Assembly (NCBI RefSeq): GCF_000013665.1
Contig: NC_007912.1
Coordinates: 3,148,501-3,212,500, forward strand
DNA length: 64,000 bases
From: Saccharophagus degradans 2-40
Lineage (GTDB): Bacteria; Pseudomonadota; Gammaproteobacteria; Pseudomonadales; Cellvibrionaceae
Direction of reading: 5' to 3'
The first letter of the stretch is position 1, and every line of letters starts with the position of its first letter. Positions 26,600 to 34,289 of the stretch are shown one piece after another. The notes below the pieces were generated by a model that saw only the letters and a list, made by a program, of their open reading frames with translations, was not told where the DNA came from and did no database searches. The translations under genes were made by a program, and so were the position numbers.

Positions 26600-28084
26600 C
26601 TAAAGGGCTAATTTGTTCTTCCAAGACGTGTATGCATCTTGATATTGCTGCGCAGTAGTTTGATCTGGCTCTATTACGCTTAATTTTTCTAAACAGCTAA
26701 ATGCTTCTTCGCGCGAGGTGTAATACCCACTCGCCCAACCTGCACCGCGGGCCGCACCCTCTGCGCCATTGGTGTCGTATAGCTCTACGGGTGTACCCGT
26801 TGCATTCACAAATGCAGCACTAAATACGGGGCTTAAAAACATGTTAGCCTTGCCTGCGCGAATAACATGCGCGGCCACCCCCATGTTGTTAATCATTTCT
26901 GTGCCCATTGCCATGGCAAAGGCCACACCTTCTTGCACGCCGCGTGAAATGTGCGACAAACCGTGACGATTTAAGTCTAAGCCTGATATTTCCGCCTGCA
27001 GCAATTTATTACCAAACATTCGCTCGCCACCATTACCAAACGGATGCACTACTAAGCCTTCGCTACCGATGGGAGCTTTGTTTGCCACATCACTCATACT
27101 TGCGTAACTAATATCGCTGCCGGCTTCTACAAACAAATTGCGCAACCAGCTATTCATGCGCCCCGCACCATTTATACATGCCAGTAAGCCAACTGTAGGT
27201 GATTGCGGCTGATGGTTTACGTGTAAAAAACTATTAATACGTTGCTGCCTATCAGAAATGTTTTTATCTGTAACCGCATAAACCACACCCGAGGTACCCG
27301 CAGTGGTGGCAAATTCGCCGCTCTCAAGCACATTTAAACTGAAAGCATTGTTGGGCTGGTCGCCGGCGCGATAGGTAAGTTTTGCTGCGGGGTTAATACC
27401 CAAGGCGTTAGCCACCTCACTCGATACCTGCCCTGCCTCGCCGAAATTAGGTTTAATAGCAGGAATAAGGTTAGGGTTTACACCTAAACGGTCAAATACA
27501 TCTACCGCCGCAGATTGATTTTGGAAGTTCCACATTACACCTTCAGATAAACCACTAGGTGTTGTTGTGGCTTCGCCTGTTAAACGCATTGCGATGTAAT
27601 CGCCAGGCAACATAATTTTATCAATTTTCGCGAAAACCTCTGGGCGGTTTTCAGCCAGCCACTTTAATTTGGCAAAGGTGAAATTACCGGGCGAGTTAAG
27701 CAGGTTGCTCATGCACCACTGTTCACCCAATTCGGCATATGCAGCAGCACCAGTTTGCGCGGCGCGACTATCGCACCAAATAATAGAAGGGTGTAAAACC
27801 TCGCCTTGCTTATCTACAACCACCAAGCCGTGCATTTGGTATGAAATACCTATGGCACTTATACGCTCACCGGCACCTGGGTTTTGCGCAATAAGCTGTT
27901 TGATACCGGCGACGGTAGCATCCCACCACATGGTAGGCGCTTGTTCTGCCCAACCTGTCTGAGGCGCATCGATTTTAAATTCCTGCTCTGGCTGTTGAAC
28001 TGCGCCTAAACAGCGGCCAGTTTCACCATCGAGCAGTGCAACTTTTACCGAAGAACTACCTATATCGAGCCCTAAAAATATCAT
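26600..28084 (-). CDS. xylB: xylulokinase
   Basis: A 494-residue FGGY-family kinase that phosphorylates D-xylulose to xylulose 5-phosphate for the pentose phosphate pathway. The N-terminal FLGLDIGSSSVKVALLD phosphate-1 motif and the ATTAGTSGVVYAV phosphate-2 block are clear, as are MHGLVV near residue 78 and the C-terminal GAARGAGWASGY. GGAG lies 9 bases before ATG. First gene of the xylBA unit, divergent from the Nudix-like regulator gene. Confidence 0.96.
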   Translation of the reverse strand: MIFLGLDIGSSSVKVALLDGETGRCLGAVQQPEQEFKIDAPQTGWAEQAPTMWWDATVAGIKQLIAQNPGAGERISAIGISYQMHGLVVVDKQGEVLHPSIIWCDSRAAQTGAAAYAELGEQWCMSNLLNSPGNFTFAKLKWLAENRPEVFAKIDKIMLPGDYIAMRLTGEATTTPSGLSEGVMWNFQNQSAAVDVFDRLGVNPNLIPAIKPNFGEAGQVSSEVANALGINPAAKLTYRAGDQPNNAFSLNVLESGEFATTAGTSGVVYAVTDKNISDRQQRINSFLHVNHQPQSPTVGLLACINGAGRMNSWLRNLFVEAGSDISYASMSDVANKAPIGSEGLVVHPFGNGGERMFGNKLLQAEISGLDLNRHGLSHISRGVQEGVAFAMAMGTEMINNMGVAAHVIRAGKANMFLSPVFSAAFVNATGTPVELYDTNGAEGAARGAGWASGYYTSREEAFSCLEKLSVIEPDQTTAQQYQDAYTSWKNKLAL

Positions 28085-28436
28085 TTACCCTGCTCCAATT
28101 CGTGTTTAGCTAGGTTTTTGGCCGCGCTTAGCGCTGTGTAACAAACTAACTCTAGCTGACTATGGCTCATAGTATACTCTTATTGTATGTTTGACCACAA
28201 GCCACAGAAAGCTATTTTTTATGCACTTATTAACCTGCCTATAACCCTGTTTAACACGCACTATTACGGCCAAAACAAGCCCCGCACTAGCGTTGACGCG
28301 GATTGCGAAGGTATACTCGCAGCCTTTGGCGCATTAAGAGGTGTGTGGTACTTCTGCTGCATTTATTAATAGGTGTAGCTATACCTCCAACCCATCGCCC
28401 GTTTTCTATTAAAAAAACAAAGAAGGCTTCCAGTCA
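28085..28436. promoter_or_regulatory. divergent control region between xylB and the NrtR-type regulator
   Basis: About 350 bases between divergent starts. The octamer GTATACTC occurs at 28172-28179 (inside palindromic AGTATACT) and again at 28311-28318. These could be -10-like elements or operator half-sites for the adjacent regulator. A 60-codon open frame inside (28187-28369) has no family look and no good ribosome-binding site, so I do not call it a gene. Confidence 0.45.
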
Positions 28437-29174
28437 ATGAGTGAAAACCTAGATAAAGCACCCAGCAAAGAAAGCTATTACCAACCCTCATGCAGCTCTA
28501 GCAATGTTATTAAAGAAGTGTCCATCGACTGTGTGGTTTTTGGCTTGAATAATGGCGAGTTAGAGGTGTTGGTTGTTCGCCACGGCGAAGGTATTAGCAA
28601 AGGTGGCTGGGCACTGCCGGGTGGGTTTATTTTAGTCGATGAAGACCTAGATGCAGCGGCATCTCGCCTCCTTAAAGATTTAACCGGCTTAGATAATATT
28701 TACCTAGAGCAACTGCAAGCCTTTGGTGGTGTAGACCGCTTCCCCGGGGAGCGCGTGGTTACTATCGCCTACTATGCATTGGTGCGTGCAGAAGATTACA
28801 ATTTGATTGCCGGTTTTACCGCATCGCACGTTGAATGGCAGAAAGTTAGCCAGCGCGAACACCTTATATACGACCATGACGAAATTTTAGAATTTGGCTT
28901 GGGCCGCTTAAAACATAAAGTTCAACACGAGCCTATAGGTTTTAACCTTTTACCAGAAAAATTTACTCTTCTACAACTGCAAGAATTGTACGAAGCCATA
29001 TTGGACGTAAAACTCGATAAACCCAACTTCCGCAGAAAAATGACCAAAATGGGCTTATTAGTACCCTGTAATGAAAAACAAAAAGATGTACCGCACCGAG
29101 CCGCCGCACTGTACCGTTTTGATAAAGAAATATACGAGCAACTCACTAAACAAGGCTTTTCTTTCGAAGTGTAG
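28437..29174 (+). CDS. NrtR-type Nudix-related transcriptional regulator of xylose genes
   Basis: A 245-residue protein with an N-terminal Nudix-fold domain (about 25-160) and a C-terminal winged helix (about 165-240; FTLLQLQELYEAIL, NFRRKMTKMGLL), the NrtR/AraR-type layout. The Nudix box (63-85) keeps Gly63, Glu69 and Arg77, but the catalytic REUxEE core reads RLLKDL, so hydrolase activity is very unlikely and a ligand-sensing role is expected. Family knowledge: relatives repress arabinose, xylose or NAD genes and respond to sugar-phosphate or ADP-ribose ligands. Divergent from xylBA, it is most likely the local xylose/xylulose regulator. GAAGG precedes ATG. Confidence 0.85.
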   Translation: MSENLDKAPSKESYYQPSCSSSNVIKEVSIDCVVFGLNNGELEVLVVRHGEGISKGGWALPGGFILVDEDLDAAASRLLKDLTGLDNIYLEQLQAFGGVDRFPGERVVTIAYYALVRAEDYNLIAGFTASHVEWQKVSQREHLIYDHDEILEFGLGRLKHKVQHEPIGFNLLPEKFTLLQLQELYEAILDVKLDKPNFRRKMTKMGLLVPCNEKQKDVPHRAAALYRFDKEIYEQLTKQGFSFEV

Positions 29175-29315
29175 GCCGTAACTAATACTATTTAGCATTT
29201 AGGGCGTTTGGCCTAATACTCAAACGCCCTACTCACCTCTCCCGTCTTTTCGATCTTACCGCCTGTGTTAAAAGGCTTCTAGCTACAAGTTATACAGAAA
29301 ACCGACGGACACCCC

Positions 29316-30392
29316 ATGTCACGAAAAATCATTCACTGCGATGCCGATTGTTTTTTTGCTGCGATAGAAATGCGCGACGACCCGAGTTTAATGGGTCGCC
29401 CAATAGCGGTGGGTGGCCGCAGCGACCGCCGTGGAGTAATTTCGACCTGTAATTACGAAGCCAGAGAATATGGCGTGCGCTCTGCGATGGCATCTGCACA
29501 TGCGTTAAGACTGTGCCCCGATTTAATTATATTGCCGCACAATATGGAGAAGTACCGCCTTGCCTCAATGCAAATGCGTGAAATATTTTATGACTATACC
29601 GATTTAGTCGAGCCTTTATCCCTTGACGAAGCCTTCTTAGATGTTTCTGGCTGCAGTAAACACTATGGCAGCGCAACACTAATAGCGAAAGAAATAAAAC
29701 AGCGTATTCATAAAGACGTAGGCATAACGGTATCTGCTGGCGCGGCAAACTGTAAGTTTTTAGCCAAAATAGCAAGCGATATAAATAAACCCAATGGCCT
29801 AACCGTTATTCCGCCCGAAAAAACCGAAGAATTTGTACTCACGCTACCGGTAAGTAAAATATTTGGCGTTGGCAAGGTAACCCAACAAAAAATGGCCAAA
29901 CTGGGGCTATACACCTGTAGAGATCTAAAAAATAAAAGCCAAATAGAGCTTAGCGAGCATTTTGGAAGCTTTGGTCAACGGTTATTTGAGCTGTGCCGAG
30001 GGATAGATAAACGCGAGGTAAAGCCTTCGCGGTCACGAAAATCCCTAAGTGTTGAACACACCTTCCCAAACGACCTAGAAAATATTGAGCAATGCATTGA
30101 AAGCCTACCCCCGCTATTTGTTGAACTTAAAAGCAGGCTAAATAAGCTAAGCGACCGCTACAAAGTGGTAAAAGCCTTCACAAAAATCAAATTTAATGAC
30201 TTTTCTACCACCACAATAGAACGAGTAGGCACGAGCGCGCGTATTTCTGATTATACGCAACTGTTAAAAGAAGGATTTGAACGAGGGAAAAAACCTGTTC
30301 GACTGATAGGAATGGGCGTTCGTATTTTAGATTTAAATGACGAAGAAGGAGCGTTACAACTAGACTTATTTAAACATCCGGCCGACCAATAA
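29316..30392 (+). CDS. dinB: DNA polymerase IV (Y-family translesion polymerase)
   Basis: A 358-residue Y-family polymerase. Catalytic carboxylates are visible in HCDADCFFAAIEM near the start and SLDEAFLDVS around residue 100; a helix-hairpin-helix lies near 175-205 (LPVSKIFGVGKVTQQKM), and a little-finger domain fills the C-terminus, which ends QLDLF, close to the beta-clamp binding motif. It performs translesion synthesis at stalled forks. It stands alone; no LexA box could be confirmed upstream by eye. Confidence 0.96.
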   Translation: MSRKIIHCDADCFFAAIEMRDDPSLMGRPIAVGGRSDRRGVISTCNYEAREYGVRSAMASAHALRLCPDLIILPHNMEKYRLASMQMREIFYDYTDLVEPLSLDEAFLDVSGCSKHYGSATLIAKEIKQRIHKDVGITVSAGAANCKFLAKIASDINKPNGLTVIPPEKTEEFVLTLPVSKIFGVGKVTQQKMAKLGLYTCRDLKNKSQIELSEHFGSFGQRLFELCRGIDKREVKPSRSRKSLSVEHTFPNDLENIEQCIESLPPLFVELKSRLNKLSDRYKVVKAFTKIKFNDFSTTTIERVGTSARISDYTQLLKEGFERGKKPVRLIGMGVRILDLNDEEGALQLDLFKHPADQ

Positions 30393-30638
30393 GTAACTTA
30401 AAACCTTTCACAAACAATAATTAGAAGAATAAACAGCACTTAAAAATACAACTATCACTTCTCGTAACGGGGCTATTTTTAGGTAAAAACACAATCCAAC
30501 CTCTTACTTTTTAATTTTAAAACCTAAAAACTACAGCCAAATAAAAGCCGTTAACACCTTTAACTTTGCCCACAACCATTAAAAACGAATAAAAAAGCGT
30601 TTATTTTCATATATTTTCACAAATTTTCTGGTATATGC

Positions 30639-30666
30639 TTGAAATTTTTCCTACATTTCGTATGGT
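30639..30666 (+). promoter_or_regulatory. putative promoter of the histone-like gene
   Basis: TTGAAA (30639-30644) and TATGGT (30661-30666) with a 16-base spacer lie about 50 bases before the start codon. The rest of the 30393-30713 gap is very A/T-rich with no gene seen. Confidence 0.35.
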
Positions 30667-30713
30667 ACCGTCGTTTTGAATAGTTCAACCAATAACTCCT
30701 TGAGGCAATAATC

Positions 30714-31478
30714 ATGGCAGCTAAAAAAGCAAAAGCAACAGACCCAGTAGCAGCATTGGAATCTCAACTAGCGCAGCTAACCGATCAACTTACCAAAGCT
30801 CGTGCAGCGAAAAATAAAAGTTTAGAGGCCGAGCTCGCAAAGGCCACTAAAGCGGCAGCCGCTGCTGCTAAAAAAGCAGCTTCTGCAAAAGCTAAATTAA
30901 ATGCAGTTCGCGCCAAGAAGAAAACTCCAGCACAAGCTAAGCAAGTGCAAGCCGCTAAAAAAGCTGCAGATACTGAAGCCGCAGCTCTAAAGGCAGCTAA
31001 AACTGTATTAGCCGACGCAAAAGCAGCAGTAACAGCAGCTAAGGCAGAAGCCAAACGTGCAGCAGCCGTAGCCAAGGTTATAGCTAAAGAAGAAGCAGCA
31101 TTAGCCAAAGCAGAAGCCAAAAAAGCAAAAGCTGCAGCAGCTAAAGAAAAAGCAGCAGCGAAAAAAGCCGCCGCGAAAGAGAAATTGGCAGCTAAAAAGG
31201 CAGGAGCGAAAGCTAAAGTAGCAGCCAAAAAGGCCGCAGCTAAAGAAAAAGCAGCAGCTAAAAAGGCAGCAGCGAAAGCCAAACTGGCAGCAAAAAAAGC
31301 GGCGGCAAAGCAAAAAGCAGCAGCGAAAAAAGCTACCGCCAAAAAGCCTGCAGTTAAAAAAGTAGCTAAACCTGCCGCTGCTAAAAAAGCACCTGTAAAG
31401 AAAGCAGCAGCCAAGAAAGCACCGGCAAAGAAGGCAGCACCAGCTAAGCGTCGTGGTCGCCCAGCCAAAAAAGCTTAA
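30714..31478 (+). CDS. histone H1-like Ala/Lys-rich DNA-binding protein (AlgP-like)
   Basis: A 254-residue protein. After about 45 coiled-coil-like residues (ALESQLAQLTDQLTKA) it is almost only Ala and Lys in KAAAKEKAAAKKAAAK-type repeats, ending in an AT-hook-like KRRGRPAKKA. The composition matches eukaryotic H1-tail proteins and Pseudomonas AlgP, which bind DNA without sequence-specific domains. Repeats of this type change length easily between strains. Expected to sit on the nucleoid; any specific gene target is unknown. The antisense open frame across it is a composition artefact. Confidence 0.85.
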   Translation: MAAKKAKATDPVAALESQLAQLTDQLTKARAAKNKSLEAELAKATKAAAAAAKKAASAKAKLNAVRAKKKTPAQAKQVQAAKKAADTEAAALKAAKTVLADAKAAVTAAKAEAKRAAAVAKVIAKEEAALAKAEAKKAKAAAAKEKAAAKKAAAKEKLAAKKAGAKAKVAAKKAAAKEKAAAKKAAAKAKLAAKKAAAKQKAAAKKATAKKPAVKKVAKPAAAKKAPVKKAAAKKAPAKKAAPAKRRGRPAKKA

Positions 31479-31542
31479 TTAGTAGAAGCTAGATATGGCG
31501 GTGCCTTTGCACCGCTAATCGCCCTGCCAGTCGGCCAAAAGA

Positions 31543-32205
31543 TTAGTCTTTAGCTGTATTCGCGGGGCGTTTTTTTATCCGTAATTTTGGGGGGGCAATA
31601 CCATCTGCAGAGCAGTAAGCCCTGTATTGAAGAGGTTTACCATCGGGATTAGTAGCGTCAAAGTCTAGCGCGAATAACGCCACATCATCTTCAACGCTCT
31701 CGGGTTCTATAAAGCCTTCGTAATACCAGTGTAGGCCTGTCATAAACTCTGCGTCCGCCTTTAGCGCTTGGTCGCACAGTTTAAATAAACGTTTTTTATT
31801 CGCTTCGCGCTCTTCGACGAGTCGTTTTTCTTCTGCTATACGCTGCTGCTCAAGCTCTTCGGGCGTAAGCACGACCTCTACAGGTATAATGGTTGTGAGC
31901 GTTTCCATTGTCAGCCCATCTACCATTTCGTTATAGGTAAGCCCTGAATCTTGCTTACATAAAATTCTAAATATAGGGTGGTCAGGTTTACTTTGCTCAC
32001 GATCTATTGTGCCCTGCAGCACTTTAGTACACCTATCTAAAGATTCAGCAGCTTGTGCGGCTCGCTTTAATGGCAAATACAGGCCTTGGTATTTCACAGG
32101 CAGCCACAACCTATTTTCTTCCACAGCCCAACTGCTTGGCGAAATAAAAGCCATTAGTAGAGCGCTGGAAGTAATATAACTAACGAACGGTTTGCGATTT
32201 ACCAT
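31543..32205 (-). CDS. exported protein of unknown function
   Basis: About 220 residues from ATG 32205 (a TTG at 32232 would add nine residues before a good signal peptide). The signal sequence (SYITSSALLMAFIS, cleavage near SSWA) is followed by a region with conserved-looking Cys residues and a charged coiled-coil (EELEQQRIAEEKRLVEE) near 125-150. No catalytic motif recognised. It overlaps the end of the PilZ gene by 26 bases, so the two are probably translated from one message. Confidence 0.65.
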   Translation of the reverse strand: MVNRKPFVSYITSSALLMAFISPSSWAVEENRLWLPVKYQGLYLPLKRAAQAAESLDRCTKVLQGTIDREQSKPDHPIFRILCKQDSGLTYNEMVDGLTMETLTTIIPVEVVLTPEELEQQRIAEEKRLVEEREANKKRLFKLCDQALKADAEFMTGLHWYYEGFIEPESVEDDVALFALDFDATNPDGKPLQYRAYCSADGIAPPKLRIKKRPANTAKD

Positions 32206-32851
32206 AAGCGATTGCACTAAAAATAAACCCAAAAAGTACGATTAACTTTTCTTCGTCTTCTTCATGAAACTCCACGCCATAGGTAACCACTTCACCGGTA
32301 ATTTCTGGTTTAGAGCGGATAATTGCTTCTACATTTACTTTGCGTCGAATTTCGCCAACTTCAAACTTACCTTTTAACTCAATGAGCTCGCCGGCCTCTC
32401 CCACATCATCAAACACATTAATGCGAGCACCAGTGGTACTAATATCCGTTATTTTGCCCACCACACCTCGCACGCCTTGGCGAGATTTATTGGACACCAA
32501 AATGGGTAAGGCAACATCCACTCGCGTGGCATTGCGAACAAGCTTAAATTGAATAGCTTTGGGGAAGTCGAGGTACACCATAAAAACAGGTACATCGCCC
32601 ACGAATAAAACTGTAGTTGGAAACAATGCAACCCCATTGGATGACATCACCCGAATTGCAACTTTTTGCCCCTCTTTCACAATAGGAAACTCCCCCGAAG
32701 GTGGAGCTGTAATCATAACGGCTTCACCGGGCAGGCACCCTACAAGCATGCAGTCAAACCGCTCCTTTGAGTTGGGACTAGGATGAATTTGAATTATCTG
32801 CCCAATACTAAGGTTAAGGTCTTCGAAATTGAGACTACTTTGGTTAGTCAT
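32180..32851 (-). CDS. PilZ-domain cyclic-di-GMP-binding protein (YcgR-like)
   Basis: A 223-residue protein with an N-terminal YcgR/PilZN-like beta domain (about 10-100) and a C-terminal PilZ domain. The c-di-GMP motifs are intact: RNATR (RxxxR) near residue 107 and DISTTGARI (D/NxSxxG) near 137. YcgR-type proteins couple c-di-GMP to flagellar or envelope function; the target here is unknown. The downstream exported protein overlaps its end, and a cyclic-nucleotide-binding protein gene lies upstream on the same strand. Confidence 0.88.
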   Translation of the reverse strand: MTNQSSLNFEDLNLSIGQIIQIHPSPNSKERFDCMLVGCLPGEAVMITAPPSGEFPIVKEGQKVAIRVMSSNGVALFPTTVLFVGDVPVFMVYLDFPKAIQFKLVRNATRVDVALPILVSNKSRQGVRGVVGKITDISTTGARINVFDDVGEAGELIELKGKFEVGEIRRKVNVEAIIRSKPEITGEVVTYGVEFHEEDEEKLIVLFGFIFSAIAYGKSQTVR

Positions 32852-33006
32852 AGAACCCTATTTGTTTTTTAATCTTTAATGGTGCGGGTTCTGAGAATAA
32901 AGCGGACACTTGCTAAACCAGATCTCGCAATCTCTTTTTAGCATAGCAAACAATGTGATTATTAGTAGGAGATAGGCGGCCGGTAGAGCCGCCAAAAGAC
33001 CGAGCC

Positions 33007-33699
33007 TTACCCTAAAGCGGCCAGAGAACTGTAGTCGAGCGACACAGAAGGCTTAATGGCCAAACGATCAAACTCTGTATTCCAATTAACCAGCAAGCGC
33101 GCCAGTGCACGCGCCTGCTGATCTAAAGCTTCGAGCTCATCCATGCAGTCCTTTTGCCCCATATACAGCTTTACTTTGCGATGGCTTGTAGAAAACGGCT
33201 GGTCGGGGTAAGACATGCGGTACACCTCTAACTTCCAACGCAGGTTGTGCACCATGTTGCGGAAGTATTCTAGCTTAGTTGCCAGCGATACCTTGCGCGT
33301 GTCCTTCAGCTCGCCGAACACCTGAAAATCTGTGCCAAACACTAGCACTCGCTTACTATTTGTATCGGCAACCACCGTTGCTGTACGCTCGTAATCCATA
33401 AGTGCTGCTAAGTCGCCAAACACCTCGCCAGGCGTTATATAGTTCACCACTTTGGCTGTTTCATTAGGCTTGCCAACCAACACTGCCAATTGGCCCTTTA
33501 ATAAAAAGTAAAGCCACTGGTCTTTATGGCCCTGCTCTAACAATACCTCCCCTGGGCGGTACTCTATAATTTTCGAGTAATTCATCAGTAAATCGTACTG
33601 CCACTGATCACGCTGTTTTATGGCCTTATAAAACGGTACTGCTGAGAGCAGTGTGTCGAGTGATTCCCGCGGATAACGATTTAAAGGGTGGATCTCCAT
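33007..33699 (-). CDS. cyclic-nucleotide-binding-domain protein without DNA-binding domain
   Basis: A 230-residue protein with one cNMP-binding beta-roll (about 35-155; YRPGEVLLEQGHKDQWLYFLLKG, ITPGEVFGDLAALMDYERTATVVA). The GEVFGDLAAL...RTATVVA stretch resembles a phosphate-binding cassette. The C-terminal part is helical, with no helix-turn-helix, so it is not a CRP-type activator. Such stand-alone proteins may act by protein contact. It precedes the PilZ gene by 155 bases on the same strand, so the pair may link two nucleotide second messengers. Confidence 0.8.
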   Translation of the reverse strand: MEIHPLNRYPRESLDTLLSAVPFYKAIKQRDQWQYDLLMNYSKIIEYRPGEVLLEQGHKDQWLYFLLKGQLAVLVGKPNETAKVVNYITPGEVFGDLAALMDYERTATVVADTNSKRVLVFGTDFQVFGELKDTRKVSLATKLEYFRNMVHNLRWKLEVYRMSYPDQPFSTSHRKVKLYMGQKDCMDELEALDQQARALARLLVNWNTEFDRLAIKPSVSLDYSSLAALG

Positions 33700-34289
33700 A
33701 GGACTAAAACCTTATTAGAATGTGTAATACGTTTGCCATTAAGCAACGAGTCTTTTGACTATGGGTTGTGTGCACTTTTAATAGTCATGCTGAGTTTGCT
33801 TGCAATCACTCAACATGCACCTTTGCTAAAGCCCTACTCGTATATTTATCCACGACCTTAGGCAGCTATCACAAGTGAAATCATAGCCCATATTCCAACC
33901 CTAAAACCTTTTTCTAGCCTAGCTTTAACCTCTTTCCCCAAAACTGGTACAGGCGTCACGCAACAAGCATGATCCACTTCATATGGCGCCGTATTCATTA
34001 TTTATTTTGAGCTCCACTTTCATCCCTTATACTCTCTTGTTACAAAAAACGGGAAGTTGATACTTTTCTTTATCTGTACGTTCCAAGTGTTTGGAAAATA
34101 AGGTAGAGTTAGGTCACAGGATAGCTATTTGATGGTTGAAAAATGCTAAGAATTCCATCAGCAGCTAATATTATTCTGGGTTGGACTGCCCAATCGCATT
34201 AAGCCTAAGTTTCTATTTATTATTTAGGCTTCAGAAAGACCATCGTTTCCTCTATTTTGTAAGGAACAACAGAAACTTACGAGACTCTC
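33700..34289. other. long intergenic region between divergent genes
   Basis: About 590 bases with no gene seen on either strand. It must hold promoters for both flanking genes. A stem-loop (AAGCCTAA 34201-34208 with TTAGGCTT 34224-34231) lies about 60 bases before the TonB-like gene, in its likely 5' leader, without a T-run. Nothing else stood out. Confidence 0.5.

Noticed and set aside
28187-28369. 60-codon open frame in the xylB/regulator gap
   Set aside because: No good ribosome-binding site, no family pattern, and it would occupy the divergent control region.
30785-31468. 227-codon antisense open frame rich in Ala/Phe
   Set aside because: It is the complement of the Ala/Lys-repeat gene; its length results from the biased composition.
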